Numbered from the stretch's first letter, positions 9,173 to 20,080 are shown. The stretch is DNA of 64,000 bases from Ensifer adhaerens (GCF_028993555.1 NZ_CP118610.1:1860001-1924000), one strand, 5' to 3'. The notes: generated by a model from the sequence alone, not told the origin. Translations and numbers: made by a program.

Positions 9173-9543
9173 AGAGCATCCGCTCTCCCGCGAGTTGGGC
9201 GCTGCGCGCCAGCGCCCAACATTCGCGTTTCCCGCTCACGCTCGGTGAGGATCGGATCAGCAAGCAGGCCTCGGCTCTCGTCGGGGCCCGGCTCTAAATC
9301 GGCTCTTAAAAAACTAGGTATTTTTGAAGAGTTGCCGTAGCAACGCTTTAAGATTAGGAGGCCTGCCGCGCGAAATCGATCGGACTTTGGTCCGATAGGC
9401 GCAGGTCAAAGGTCCCAATTTCGCCGATACCGCTCACCCGCTACTTCCACGGCCGTTTTGATCACGGCACATCACGGTGGCCCCCAAAGCAAAACGGGGC
9501 GACCGGTGGCCGCCCCGCTTCAAACGAACTGTCTCGTCGAACC
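9173..9543. other. Convergent intergenic region between the ABC-F gene and gnd
   Basis: About 370 bp without a supported gene. It holds a perfect 11-bp hairpin (GTTGGGCGCTG/CAGCGCCCAAC, 9194-9220) just after the ABC-F stop and the gnd terminator at 9495-9517. The middle (9300-9360) is AT-rich. None of the paired palindromic repeats seen at other convergent junctions is present. Confidence 0.6.
9487..9517 (-). terminator. Probable Rho-independent terminator of gnd
   Basis: Read on the minus strand, CGGGGCG pairs with CGCCCCG around a 9-base loop (9495-9517) and is followed by TTTTGCTTT. It lies 27 bp after the gnd stop codon. Confidence 0.7.
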
Positions 9544-10974
9544 TTAGCCGTTGAGGCCACTGCCCCACGGGCCATGGTGGCTGTCGGCGCCATCGACGCG
9601 GTCGAAGCCGTGGGCGCCGAAGAAGTCGCGCTGCGCCTGGATGACGTTGGCCGTGCCACGGCCGCGGCGGTAGCTGTCGAAATAGCCGAGCGCCGAGGCG
9701 AGCGCCGGCACCGGCAGGCCGCCGAGAACGGCAGCCGAGACGACACGGCGCAGCGCCCCGTCGGTTTCCTTGACCATCGCGGCAAAGGCCGGGGTGACGA
9801 TCAGGTTGGCGGCGTCAGGCGCCTTGGTGAAGGCAGTGGTGATCTCGTCGAGGAACTGCGAGCGGATGATGCAGCCGGCGCGCCAGATCTTGGCAATGGT
9901 CGGCATCGGCAGGTTCCAGTTGAACTCTTTCGATGCCGCCGACATGACGGCGAAGCCCTGCGCATAGGCGCCGATCTTGGCGGCAAGCAGCGCGCTTTCG
10001 AGATCCTTTATGAAGGCTGCCTTGTCGGCAACCTTGAACTCGCCGACCGCTGGCAGGCCGAGGATCTTTTCAGCCGCTTCGCGCTCGTCCTTCATCGAGG
10101 AGATGCTGCGCGCCGCAACCGCCGCCTCGATGCCGGTCGCCGGCACGCCCATGTTCTGCGCCTCGATCACCGACCACTTGCCGGTGCCCTTCTGGCCGGC
10201 CTTGTCGAGGATCAGGTCGACGATCGGCTTGCCGGTCAGGGGATCGGCAGCCTTCAGCACCTTTTCGGTGATCTCGATCAGGTAGGAGTTCAGGCGACCC
10301 TTGTTCCAGGTGCCGAAGACTTCGCCGATTTCAGTCGCCGACATCTTCAAGCCATCGCGCAGGATGCCGTAGATCTCGGCGATCATCTGCATGTCGGCAT
10401 ATTCGATGCCGTTGTGGATGGTCTTGACGAAGTGGCCGGCGCCGTTTTCGCCGAGCCAGGCGACGCACGGCACGTTGTCGTACTTGGCGGCGATCGAGGT
10501 CAGCACGGTCTCGACGCGCTTCCAGGACTCTTCCTTGCCGCCGACCATGATCGACGGACCGTGGCGCGCACCTTCCTCACCACCGGAAACACCCATGCCG
10601 ATGAAGGTAAGGCCCGAGTCCTTCAGCGCCTCGAAACGGCGCATCGTGTCGCGGAAGTTGGCGTTGCCGGCATCGATCATGATGTCGCCCTTGGAAAGGT
10701 AGGGCTTGAGGATTTCCATCTGCTGATCGACCGGCTCGCCGGCCTTGATCATGATGATGATCGGGCGCGGCGGGCGGATGGCAGCGACGAACTCTTCGAT
10801 CGTATCACAGGGCACGATCTGGCCCTTCAGTTCGCCCGCTTCCGCGTAGAATTTGTGCGTCGCTTCGACGGTGCGGTTGAATACCGCGATCTTGTTGCCT
10901 TTTTCAGCGATGTTGAGCGCCAGGTTCGAGCCCATGACGCCGAGACCGATTAGGCCGATTTCCGCCTGTGACAC
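9544..10974 (-). CDS. gnd: 6-phosphogluconate dehydrogenase, decarboxylating
   Basis: A 476-residue cytoplasmic enzyme that oxidises 6-phosphogluconate to ribulose 5-phosphate with NADP. The Rossmann motif IGLIGLGVMGSNLALNIA is at the N-terminus, VFNRT follows, and the substrate-binding/catalytic signature GMGVSGGEEGARHGPSIM, the catalytic lysine region GAGHFVKTIHNGIEY and the C-terminal domain (SALGYFDSYRRGRGTANVIQ) are intact. The start is the GTG at 10974: it gives the family length, and GGAGG lies 5 bp upstream. The open frame to 11118 is not needed. Confidence 0.96.
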   Translation of the reverse strand: MSQAEIGLIGLGVMGSNLALNIAEKGNKIAVFNRTVEATHKFYAEAGELKGQIVPCDTIEEFVAAIRPPRPIIIMIKAGEPVDQQMEILKPYLSKGDIMIDAGNANFRDTMRRFEALKDSGLTFIGMGVSGGEEGARHGPSIMVGGKEESWKRVETVLTSIAAKYDNVPCVAWLGENGAGHFVKTIHNGIEYADMQMIAEIYGILRDGLKMSATEIGEVFGTWNKGRLNSYLIEITEKVLKAADPLTGKPIVDLILDKAGQKGTGKWSVIEAQNMGVPATGIEAAVAARSISSMKDEREAAEKILGLPAVGEFKVADKAAFIKDLESALLAAKIGAYAQGFAVMSAASKEFNWNLPMPTIAKIWRAGCIIRSQFLDEITTAFTKAPDAANLIVTPAFAAMVKETDGALRRVVSAAVLGGLPVPALASALGYFDSYRRGRGTANVIQAQRDFFGAHGFDRVDGADSHHGPWGSGLNG

Positions 10975-11153
10975 GTGATTGCCTCCATTGGACAGAAGTG
11001 CCGGGCGCGATCGGGATAAGCGCGTCAAAGCCGGCCCTTCGAATTGAACTTCGCCGCTCGCGCGGGGCTCTGTCGAAGGCCCTGGCGCGAGAAGCGACGG
11101 CGGAGGATGTTTTGGCATTCAAATCGATTAACGACAAGCGATTCCTGACAAAA

Positions 11154-11312
11154 TCACTTCTTTTCAGGCTTGCCGTCGCCATCGTCGAGCACGCGCCACG
11201 CAGCCCCTTCGAGGTCCTCGTACTGGCCGCTCTTCAGCGCCCAGAGGAAGGCGACGAGACCGATCCCACCGAGAAACAATGCGATCGGAATGAGATAGAT
11301 CAGCGTGTTCAT
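11154..11312 (-). CDS. fixS: cbb3-type oxidase assembly protein FixS/CcoS
   Basis: A 52-residue single-span membrane protein (MNTLIYLIPIALFLGGIGLV then FLWALKSGQYEDLEG), the typical CcoS pattern with a short cytoplasmic tail. It is needed for cofactor insertion into the cbb3 oxidase. The ATG overlaps the fixI stop codon as ATGA, so translation is coupled; it is the last gene of fixGHIS. A longer overlapping frame to 11741 is a shadow of fixI. Confidence 0.93.
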   Translation of the reverse strand: MNTLIYLIPIALFLGGIGLVAFLWALKSGQYEDLEGAAWRVLDDGDGKPEKK

Positions 11313-13600
11313 CAGGCGCTCCCGAGCGGCCGCAGGCTTGCAGGCGCTTGGCCGTCGCGCGCCTTCTCTGCAACATTGCCGGTGGCAGCGCGCAGGCGCA
11401 AGGCGTTGGCAACCACGATCACCGACGAGGTCGACATGGCGACGGCCGCGATCAGCGGCGTCGCATAGCCGAGGATCGCGATCGGCACGGCGATCACGTT
11501 GTAGCCGATCGCCAGCGCGAAGTTCTGGCGGATGAGCCGACCGGCCCGGCGCGACGTATCGATCGCCATCGGCACGGCGTTGAGCCCCTGATGCAGGAAG
11601 ACGAAATCTGCCGCCTGGCGTCCGACATCGGCCGCCGTAGCCGGCGCCATCGAGACGTGGGCCGCGCGCAACGCCGGCGCGTCGTTGATACCGTCGCCGA
11701 CCATCAGCACGCGGTGCCCGCCTTCGGCTGCAAGAGCACACTCGTCGACCTTGCCACGCGGTGTCAGCTCGGCCTTGAAGCGCTCTATGCCGACCCGGCG
11801 GGCAAGGGCCGCCACGACAGGCTCTCGGTCGCCGGAGAGAATACCGGTCGACAGGCCCAGGTGGCCGAGCTCATCGATGCTTTCGCGGGCGAACGGCCGC
11901 AAGCGGTCCTCGAAGCGGAAGTGGCCAAGTTCTCGGCCATCGAGCGACAGGATCACCTCCGACTGGCCGCTGGCCTCGCCGGCGTCGCCGCAGGCGAATG
12001 CGCGGCTGCCGAGCCTGTAGATTCCCGAGTCTGTGCTCGCTTCGATGCCGGCACCGGGGATTTCGCGGATCTCGCCGGCAATGACCGGGGCAATCTTCGC
12101 CGCATCGTGGATGGCCATCGCCAAAGGATGGCGCGAATGCACGGCAAGCCCGGCCGCAGTCGCAAGGGTCGATGGCTGGATCTCCTGACCGTTGACGAGC
12201 CGCGGCTCGCCCACAGTCAGCGTGCCGGTCTTGTCGAGCAGAACGGTATCGATCTCGGCGAGCCGCTCCATGGCCGAGCCATCCTTGACCATGACGCCGT
12301 TCTGGAAGAGCCTCCCGGCGGCAATGACCTGCACCACCGGCACCGCGAGGCCGAGCGCGCAGGGGCAGGTGATGATCAGGACCGCGACGGCCACCAGCAT
12401 CGCGTGGTGGAAGTCGCCGTTGACGAACATCCAGCCGATGAAGCTGACCAGTGCCAGCAGGTGCACCGCAGGCGAATAATATTGCGCCGCCCGGTCGGCA
12501 ATGCGGCGGTAGCGCGCCCTGCCCCCTTCGGCGGCCTCCATCAGCCCCATGATCTCGGCAAGCAGCGAATCGCGTGCTGCAGCCGTCGCCTCGATGGTCA
12601 GTGGTCCCGTGAGGTTGAGCGTGCCGGCCTCGACCGTGTCGCCAACCCTGACGGGTGCCGGCGCGCTCTCGCCATTGACGATCGAGCGGTCGAGATCGCT
12701 GGCGCCGACGAGAATGAGGCCATCGACGGGAACGCGCTCGCCGGCTGATATCGCCAGTTTTTCGCCCGGCCTGATTTCATCGACGGGGCGATACTCGCGC
12801 CCGCCTTCCGCATCGAGCACCATGGCGCCGCGCGGCGAAAGCCTGGCCAAGCTGCTGATCGCCGAGCGCGCGCGTCCGCGCATCATGTGGTCGAGCGTGC
12901 GGCCGATCAGCAGGAAGAACAAAAGCATCACCGTGCCGTCGAACCAGGCATGGGTGCCGTGCGTGATCGTCTCATAGAGCGAGATCGAGAAGGAGAGCGT
13001 GATCGCGAGCGCGATCGGCACATCCATGTTGGTGCGGCCGTGCTTCAGCGCGTTCCAGGCAGACGCGTAGAAAAAGCGCCCGGCATAGATCAACGTCGGG
13101 GCGGCAATGAGCGCCGAGATCCAGTGAAAGAGATCGCGGGTGGCCGCCTCCGCGCCCGACCAGACGGAAACGGACAAGAGCATGATGTTGGCCGAGGCGA
13201 AACCTGCCACGGCAACGGCACGCACCAGTTTCTTCAACGTCTGGTCGCCGTCTTCCTCGCCCGGCGCAAAAAGATGTGTCTCGTAGCCGCGAGCGCGGAT
13301 CGCCCGCGCCAGTTCCCGCGGATCGGTACGGGTCCCATCGAGCTCTTCCTTCCACACGATCGAGACGCGCCGCGACGAGAGGTTCACGCGTGCCCGATCA
13401 ACCTCCGGACGGGCTTTCAGTGCGCCTTCGAGCGTGGTGATGCAGGCGCCGCAATGCACGCCGGGCACGCTGAGATCGGTCTGGCGCAGTCCCCCGCCGA
13501 GCGAGCGGCTCGTCAGCCAAAGCTCTTCCGATGTCGGCAGACCCTGCCCGGCCCTGTCGATCTCCAGAGCCATTTCGGTTCCGGGAGCGCAGCAGCTCAT
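11312..13600 (-). CDS. fixI: Copper-translocating P1B-type ATPase FixI/CcoI
   Basis: A 762-residue membrane pump that supplies copper for the binuclear centre of the cbb3 oxidase. Seen in order: an N-terminal heavy-metal domain with GVHCGACITTLEGAL, membrane spans, the CPC ion motif in TCPCALGLAVPV, the phosphorylation site DKTGTLTVGEP, and the hinge MVGDGINDAPALRAAHVSMA. The ATG at 13600 overlaps the fixH stop (ATGA) and begins MSCCAPGTEMALEI; the frame upstream to 13684 lies within fixH and is ignored. It overlaps fixS downstream in the same way. Confidence 0.95.
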   Translation of the reverse strand: MSCCAPGTEMALEIDRAGQGLPTSEELWLTSRSLGGGLRQTDLSVPGVHCGACITTLEGALKARPEVDRARVNLSSRRVSIVWKEELDGTRTDPRELARAIRARGYETHLFAPGEEDGDQTLKKLVRAVAVAGFASANIMLLSVSVWSGAEAATRDLFHWISALIAAPTLIYAGRFFYASAWNALKHGRTNMDVPIALAITLSFSISLYETITHGTHAWFDGTVMLLFFLLIGRTLDHMMRGRARSAISSLARLSPRGAMVLDAEGGREYRPVDEIRPGEKLAISAGERVPVDGLILVGASDLDRSIVNGESAPAPVRVGDTVEAGTLNLTGPLTIEATAAARDSLLAEIMGLMEAAEGGRARYRRIADRAAQYYSPAVHLLALVSFIGWMFVNGDFHHAMLVAVAVLIITCPCALGLAVPVVQVIAAGRLFQNGVMVKDGSAMERLAEIDTVLLDKTGTLTVGEPRLVNGQEIQPSTLATAAGLAVHSRHPLAMAIHDAAKIAPVIAGEIREIPGAGIEASTDSGIYRLGSRAFACGDAGEASGQSEVILSLDGRELGHFRFEDRLRPFARESIDELGHLGLSTGILSGDREPVVAALARRVGIERFKAELTPRGKVDECALAAEGGHRVLMVGDGINDAPALRAAHVSMAPATAADVGRQAADFVFLHQGLNAVPMAIDTSRRAGRLIRQNFALAIGYNVIAVPIAILGYATPLIAAVAMSTSSVIVVANALRLRAATGNVAEKARDGQAPASLRPLGSA

Positions 13601-14094
13601 TGCGCTGCTCCCGGCACCATGAAGCGGACCGCCTGGCGGTAGACGACCGTTTCGCCCTTGGTCGCGGTGATATCGGCAATCCACTGGCCGCGCTTCAGCG
13701 TCGCCGCGGCAATGAAGACGCCCTCGCCCTGATGCGCCATCTCGACCGTGACGTCCTCATGCTCCTCGACCGGACGCTTCAGAACCGCGACCACCTTGTC
13801 GGCGGTCAGTTCCGGCTTGCCCTGTCGCGTCAGCGTGTAGCGCAGCGCCTCGTTCTCGACACTGAGCTTGCCTTCGAGCCCGCTGGCGGCAAAGGCCTTT
13901 GCCTCCTTCACCTTGCCATTGAACTGCTGGCTGGCGACATAGGTGTTCTGCACCACGAGCCCGCTCCAGCTATGGCTGGCGTTCCAGGCCATGATCAGGT
14001 TGACGGTGATGATGGTGCCGAAGAACAGCACCATGACGCCGAGCATATGCCAGCCGGTGAAGGGCCTCGGTGCTTTTGCCTGTCTCATCGTCAT
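13597..14094 (-). CDS. fixH: cbb3 oxidase assembly protein FixH/CcoH
   Basis: A 165-residue protein with one N-terminal membrane anchor (HMLGVMVLFFGTIITVNLIM) and a periplasmic beta-rich domain of the FixH family (ASHSWSGLVVQNTYVASQQF). FixH stabilises early cbb3 assembly intermediates and interacts with the FixI copper pathway. It overlaps fixG by 4 bp upstream and fixI by 4 bp downstream. Confidence 0.93.
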   Translation of the reverse strand: MTMRQAKAPRPFTGWHMLGVMVLFFGTIITVNLIMAWNASHSWSGLVVQNTYVASQQFNGKVKEAKAFAASGLEGKLSVENEALRYTLTRQGKPELTADKVVAVLKRPVEEHEDVTVEMAHQGEGVFIAAATLKRGQWIADITATKGETVVYRQAVRFMVPGAAQ

Positions 14095-15665
14095 TTCGCG
14101 GCTCCCGGGCTGTTGAAGTTGGCCTTGTAGACGTCGCGCTCGTGGCTCGACGGATCCTCGACGATGAGGCTGAAGCCATCGGCCGCTTCGGAAAGCTTGT
14201 CCTTTGGCAGCGTCACGAAGACCTTAACCGCCGTCACCTTGTCCGGATCGACCCCGACGGCAAAAGTGCGACCATCGCCCGGCGCATGACCGGCGAGACG
14301 CATCGTCGCCGAGGGCATGCCGTCGATCGCGAGCGTGATCGTGCGTTGTTCGGGGATCATGTTCAAGAGCTTGACCATGTAGCCGTTGCGCACCGAACCG
14401 TCGGATTCGACGACGAATTGCGGGTTGCGGTCGTGCAGCACGTTGAGCTCCAGCCGGTCACGCGACAGGAGCGCATAGAGCAGCCCGATGCCGACGAGCG
14501 TCCAGACGCCGAGATAGACGAGAACGCGCGGACGGAAGACGATCTTCCAGTTGAAGTGGCGTACCTTGTCGGAGAAATTGCCTTCGGCGTCGCGCACGCG
14601 ACCGGGGTCGATCGCAGCCGTGCCGCCATTGGTGGCAAGCGCCATATTGGCGGCATAGTCGTTCAGCGTCGCATAGGAGATCAGTCCGCGTTCGCGGCCA
14701 ACCTTGTCCATGACGCTGTTGCAGGCGTCGATGCAGAGCGCGCAGGTGATGCATTCGAGCTGCTGGCCGTCGCGAATGTCGATGCCCATCGGACAGACGA
14801 CGACGCAGGCGTTGCAATCGACGCAATCGCCCACGGCCTCCCCGGCTGCCACCGCCTTCTTCTGGTGGCGCGAGCGCGGCTCGCCGCGCCAATCGTTGTA
14901 GGTGACCACCAGCGAGTTTTCATCGAGCATCGCCGCCTGTATGCGCGGCCATGGGCACATATAGGTGCAGACCTGCTCGCGCATGAGGCCGCCGAAGACA
15001 TAGGTGGTGGCGGTCAGGATGCCGACGGTCATGTAGGCAACGGTCGGTGCTTCCAGCGAGACGAAGCTTTTGAGCAGCGTTGGTGCATCGGCAAAATAGA
15101 AGATCCAGGCACCGCCGGTGGCAATGCCGATCAGGATCCAGATCGTATGCTTCGACACCCGCTTGACGATCTTGTCGAATGTCCAGGGGCCGGCATCGAG
15201 CTTCATGCGGGCGTTGCGGTCGCCTTCGATGTAGCGCTCGACCACCAGAAAGAGATCGACCCAGACCGTTTGCGGACAGGTATAGCCACACCAGGCGCGC
15301 CCGACGGCCGAGGTCACCAGGAACAGGCCGAAACCCGCCATCACCAACAGGCCGGCGACGAAGAAGAACTCCTGCGGCCAGATCTCGATGAAGAAGAAGT
15401 AGAAGCGCCGGGCGGCGAGATCGACGAGCACCGCCTGGTCCGGCGCGTGCTCGCCGCGATCCCAGCGGATCCATGGCGTCAGATAGTAGATGCCGAGCGT
15501 CACCAGCATCACCAGCCACTTGAAGCGGCGGAAACTGCCTTCGGCGCGTTTCGGGAAGATCTTCCTGCGTTTTTCGTAAAGCGGCTTGCGCACATGCGCC
15601 GCATTGACTGGTTCGGCCTCGTGGCGTTCGACGGAGGCTGGATTTGCGGCGGATTGAGGGCTCAT
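14091..15665 (-). CDS. fixG: cbb3 oxidase accessory membrane iron-sulfur protein FixG/CcoG
   Basis: A 524-residue membrane protein with about five spans and a ferredoxin-like domain. The cluster motifs are CVDCNACVVVCP and CITCALCIDAC; conserved CGYTCPQTVWVDLF and CTYMCPWPRIQ segments are also present. CcoG is linked to copper reduction for cbb3 maturation. Two in-frame ATGs are possible, 15695 and 15665. The second has GGGGA upstream and leaves room for a leader if transcription starts about 41 bp from the anaerobox centre, so it is preferred. First gene of fixGHIS. Confidence 0.95.
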   Translation of the reverse strand: MSPQSAANPASVERHEAEPVNAAHVRKPLYEKRRKIFPKRAEGSFRRFKWLVMLVTLGIYYLTPWIRWDRGEHAPDQAVLVDLAARRFYFFFIEIWPQEFFFVAGLLVMAGFGLFLVTSAVGRAWCGYTCPQTVWVDLFLVVERYIEGDRNARMKLDAGPWTFDKIVKRVSKHTIWILIGIATGGAWIFYFADAPTLLKSFVSLEAPTVAYMTVGILTATTYVFGGLMREQVCTYMCPWPRIQAAMLDENSLVVTYNDWRGEPRSRHQKKAVAAGEAVGDCVDCNACVVVCPMGIDIRDGQQLECITCALCIDACNSVMDKVGRERGLISYATLNDYAANMALATNGGTAAIDPGRVRDAEGNFSDKVRHFNWKIVFRPRVLVYLGVWTLVGIGLLYALLSRDRLELNVLHDRNPQFVVESDGSVRNGYMVKLLNMIPEQRTITLAIDGMPSATMRLAGHAPGDGRTFAVGVDPDKVTAVKVFVTLPKDKLSEAADGFSLIVEDPSSHERDVYKANFNSPGAAK

Positions 15666-15731
15666 TTGTGGGAAATCCCCGGATATGTCATGCATTGCAC
15701 CACCTTTTGCCCGATTTGGCCGCCGAAAACG

Positions 15732-15745
15732 TTGATCTGTGTCAA
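15732..15745. promoter_or_regulatory. FNR/FixK-type anaerobox upstream of fixG
   Basis: TTGATCTGTGTCAA fits TTGAT-N4-GTCAA, the target of FnrN/FixK proteins. Its centre is about 74 bp from the preferred fixG ATG, which places a class II start near 15697. Confidence 0.8.
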
Positions 15746-15774
15746 GTTTGCGGGCTAAAGCGCCTGCATGCGGC

Positions 15775-15860
15775 GAAACGCCCGGGGGCCGTTGCAGGAA
15801 ATACCCGGGGCTTCGTACGAAATGCGCAGGCTTTCACGAGAAATGCCCGGGCTTTTCCAT
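15775..15860. repeat. Tandem ~21-nt repeats between fixG and the symporter gene
   Basis: Three consecutive 21-nt units begin at 15798, 15819 and 15840, each opening GAAAT(A/G)C and carrying a GGGCTT/AGGCTT core; a more diverged 23-nt unit starts at 15775. They lie between the fixG anaerobox and the symporter start. The function is unknown; a protein-binding array or a mRNA-leader structure are possibilities. Confidence 0.7.
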
Positions 15861-15919
15861 CCGATCCGCCCTCGCGGTTCGATACATCACCACATCCAGC
15901 AATACCGAAGAGGAACCGC

Positions 15920-17373
<1,454 letters not shown>

Positions 17374-17398
<25 letters not shown>

Positions 17399-18186
17399 CA
17401 CCTACAGGGCTGACACTGGCCAAGCGGCGCGGCATCTATCGCGAGCGTGCCGCGCCAGGCGCGCTTGACGGCCATGTCGAATGCCTCTGGAGCCACCAGA
17501 TGCCGGACGCGCCGCCCGCGCCGATCGCGGTCGTGCCCGACGGTTGCGTCGATATCCTCTGGTCGGATCGCGGTCTCGTGGTTGCCGGTCCTGACCGGGT
17601 AGCTGCCTTTCCGGTCATCGCGCCGGGTGCCAAGGTCATCGGCCTGCGCTTTCGCCCGGGCGTCGCCGCGTCGTTTCTGCGCGCGTCGCTTTCGGAAATC
17701 ACCGGCGAGATCGTCCCGCTCGATACCTTCTGGGGCAAGGCCGCGCGCGAACTGGATGCCAAGCTTCAGGACGCGCCGGATGCGATCCGCACCGCTATCT
17801 TGACGGCAGCCGTGCTGGAGCGATCACCAGCCGTCTCCCCGCCTCCTGGCGATGTCGCAGCCGCCCTCGCCCGTCTCCGGCAACGGTATGAACCGTCCGA
17901 CAACCCCATCCGCGCATTGGCCACCGCCACCGGCACCAGCGAGCGAACGCTGCGCCGCCGCTGCCACGAGCATTTCGGCTATGGTGCCAAGACGCTCGAC
18001 CGTATCCTGCGTCTGCAACGTTTCCTCAAGGCCTGCCAAAGAGAACCATCCGCCACACTCGGCTTGCTCGCCTTCGATGCCGGTTACGCCGATCAGGCGC
18101 ATCTTTCGCGCGAGGCCCGGGAACTGACGTCGCTCTCACCCGCCGAAATCCGCCGCCAGCTCTCCGTCGTCCGGCAAGCCGCCTGA
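17374..18186 (+). CDS. AraC-family transcriptional regulator
   Basis: About 270 residues. The N-terminal ~150 residues fit the DUF6597 sensor domain (HVECLWSHQ, PDGCVDILW, GLRFRPGVAASFL). The C-terminal AraC DNA-binding domain has RALATATGTSERTLRRRCHE and LAFDAGYADQAHLSREARE. The ATG at 17374 lies inside the end of the symporter gene, so the two are probably co-transcribed and coupled. It may regulate the symporter or the small genes downstream; no target can be proven here. Confidence 0.88.
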
Positions 18187-18250
18187 TTGGCCGTTTCGTT
18201 CAAGACCGGTGAGATCAGCCGTGCTACTCCTTCGTTCAGGAGAACAGAGC

Positions 18251-18661
18251 ATGGCAACACTTGAAGCAAAGATCGTTCACACCACGATCAACCGCGACTG
18301 GCGCGAGGTCTATGCCTTCATGGCCAGGCCAGAAAACATGCCGCGCTGGGCGTCCGGCCTCTCGTTGGGCCTGACACGCGCGGGCGATCATTGGCTGGCG
18401 CCGGGGCCGCTCGGCAACGCCCGCGTGCACTTTGCTCCCGCCAACGACTTCGGCGTCGTCGATCATCTGGTGACGCTCGAAGATGGCACGAAGGTACACA
18501 ACGCGCTGCGCGTCGTGCCGAACGGCGATGGCGCGGAGGTGATGTTCACGCTTCTGCGGCAGCCCGGCATGAGCGGGGAACAGTTTGCCGGCGACGCCAG
18601 CTGGGTGGAGAAGGATCTCGCCACCCTGAAATCGATCATGGAATCGGGAAAAGACAGGTAG
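18251..18661 (+). CDS. SRPBCC (START-like) family protein
   Basis: A 136-residue soluble protein (MATLEAKIVHTTINRDWREV) with the SRPBCC pattern: an N-terminal strand, the helix VYAFMARPENMPRWASGL, a beta sheet (VHFAPANDFGVVDHLVTLED) and a long C-terminal helix (VEKDLATLKSIMESG). The fold forms a hydrophobic ligand pocket. The ATG at 18251 follows CAGGAGAACAG; the open frame from 18209 is longer without support. It is followed after 4 bp by the VOC gene and probably shares its transcript. Ligand unknown. Confidence 0.82.
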   Translation: MATLEAKIVHTTINRDWREVYAFMARPENMPRWASGLSLGLTRAGDHWLAPGPLGNARVHFAPANDFGVVDHLVTLEDGTKVHNALRVVPNGDGAEVMFTLLRQPGMSGEQFAGDASWVEKDLATLKSIMESGKDR

Positions 18662-18665
18662 GAAA

Positions 18666-19019
18666 ATGGGTAACAAGGGCAACGACAGCCGAATCGACTA
18701 TGTCGAATTCAACGTCTCGGACATCACTGCCACCAAGGCATTCTACGGCAGCGCCTTCGGCTGGACCTTCACCGACTACGGCCCGGAATATTGCGAATTC
18801 CAGGACGGCCGGCTGACCGGCGGCTTTACCACCACCGGTCCGGTTCGAAGCGGCGGCCCGCTGATCATCCTCTATGCCGACAATCTCGAGGACATGCTGG
18901 TCCGCGTCGAAAAGGCCGGCGGCAAGATCGTCAAGCCAATCTTCTCCTTCCCCGGCGGTCGCCGCTTCCACTTCGCCGATCCCGATGGATACGAACTGGC
19001 GGTCTGGTCCACACAATGA
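18666..19019 (+). CDS. VOC (glyoxalase/bleomycin-resistance) family protein
   Basis: A 117-residue protein with the paired beta-alpha-beta-beta-beta modules of the VOC fold: DYVEFNVSDITATKAFYGSA and, near the end, RRFHFADPDGYELAVWS with the usual metal-binding glutamate and aromatic terminus. Similar small VOC proteins are metal enzymes or binding proteins; the substrate cannot be told. It follows the SRPBCC gene and is closed by a terminator 3 bp after the stop. Confidence 0.87.
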   Translation: MGNKGNDSRIDYVEFNVSDITATKAFYGSAFGWTFTDYGPEYCEFQDGRLTGGFTTTGPVRSGGPLIILYADNLEDMLVRVEKAGGKIVKPIFSFPGGRRFHFADPDGYELAVWSTQ

Positions 19020-19022
19020 CAA

Positions 19023-19055
19023 ACAAGCCCGTCAACGTCCCTGTGGACGGGCTTT
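19023..19055 (+). terminator. Rho-independent terminator after the VOC gene
   Basis: AAGCCCGTC pairs with GACGGGCTT around a 12-base loop (19023-19052), followed by TTTT. It ends the symporter-araC-SRPBCC-VOC unit. Confidence 0.85.
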
Positions 19056-19124
19056 TCCGCTTTACGTCGGCTTAATCTCTACACGCCAGAATTGCACGCG
19101 AAGAACAAGAAGGGCGCAAGAGCA

Positions 19125-20021
19125 ATGGCCGACACACACGATTTCCTGAAAAACTCCGTCATCATCGGCGCCCATCCCGACGACGAGCTCCTGTGGTTCA
19201 CCTCGATCCTCAACAAGGTTGATCAGGTCATCATCCTTTACCGCGACATCTGGTCGGAGCCGCAGATGGGCGATGCGCGCGCTGCCGCGATCAAGGCCTA
19301 TCCGCGCGGCAACGTGCGTTTCCTGGAGATGGAGGAAACCGGCTCGTTCGACTGCGCCGACTGGAGCAACCCGAAGCCCGGCCCCTTCGGCATGGAGTTC
19401 GGCACCGAAGGTACGCGCCGCGAAGCCAAGCGCATCGTCAAGAAGTCGCTGTCGCAGATCATGCCCGGCAACTTCCGCCATTCGAACCGGCCGATCGCCC
19501 AGGCCTATCGCGACAACTACGAGACGCTCTACCGAACGCTGCGGCCGCTGCTCAAACCCGACATGAACGTCTTCACCCACAATCCCTGGGGCGAATACGG
19601 CCATGAGGACCATGTGCAGGTCTTCCGTGTGCTCGACCGGCTGCGCCACGAGATCGGCTTCAAGCTGTGGATGTCCAACTACTGCACCGAGCGCTCGATG
19701 CCGCTTGCCATGCAGTATTTCAGCCGCAAGCCGACCGACTATATCCGCCTGCCCGCTGACAAGGCCTTCGCCGAACAGGTCGCCTCCGTCTATCGCGAAC
19801 ACGGCTGCTGGACCTGGCGCGACGACTGGATCTGGTTCGACGACGAATGCTTCATGGAAGCACCGCGCAGTAAGCCGGAAGGCGGCGGATTTCATCTGCT
19901 GCCGATGAACTTCTTCAACTTCGGCACCGTGGTCAAGAAGCCGGTCAACACCTCGCTGCTTCTCGGCACGGCGCTTTCGAGCGTCGTCGTCGGCGCGACG
20001 ATCGCGGCGGCACTGGAATGA
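19125..20021 (+). CDS. PIG-L family (GlcNAc deacetylase-like) protein with C-terminal membrane tail
   Basis: A 298-residue protein with the PIG-L/LmbE zinc motif IIGAHPDDELLWF near residues 14-26 and the downstream histidine motif NPWGEYGHEDHVQV near 157-170. These residues bind zinc and catalyse N-deacetylation in characterised members. The C-terminus is hydrophobic (SLLLGTALSSVVVGATIAAAL) and could anchor the protein in the membrane. The start MADTHDFLKNS at 19125 is chosen over 19092, which lacks a ribosome-binding site. Monocistronic; it ends at a convergent junction carrying paired palindromes. Confidence 0.8.
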   Translation: MADTHDFLKNSVIIGAHPDDELLWFTSILNKVDQVIILYRDIWSEPQMGDARAAAIKAYPRGNVRFLEMEETGSFDCADWSNPKPGPFGMEFGTEGTRREAKRIVKKSLSQIMPGNFRHSNRPIAQAYRDNYETLYRTLRPLLKPDMNVFTHNPWGEYGHEDHVQVFRVLDRLRHEIGFKLWMSNYCTERSMPLAMQYFSRKPTDYIRLPADKAFAEQVASVYREHGCWTWRDDWIWFDDECFMEAPRSKPEGGGFHLLPMNFFNFGTVVKKPVNTSLLLGTALSSVVVGATIAAALE

Positions 20022-20080
20022 GAAAGGCCGCGTCTTTCGACGCGGCCCTCAGCCCTCACCGCCCTGCGCCTTTCGGCTCG

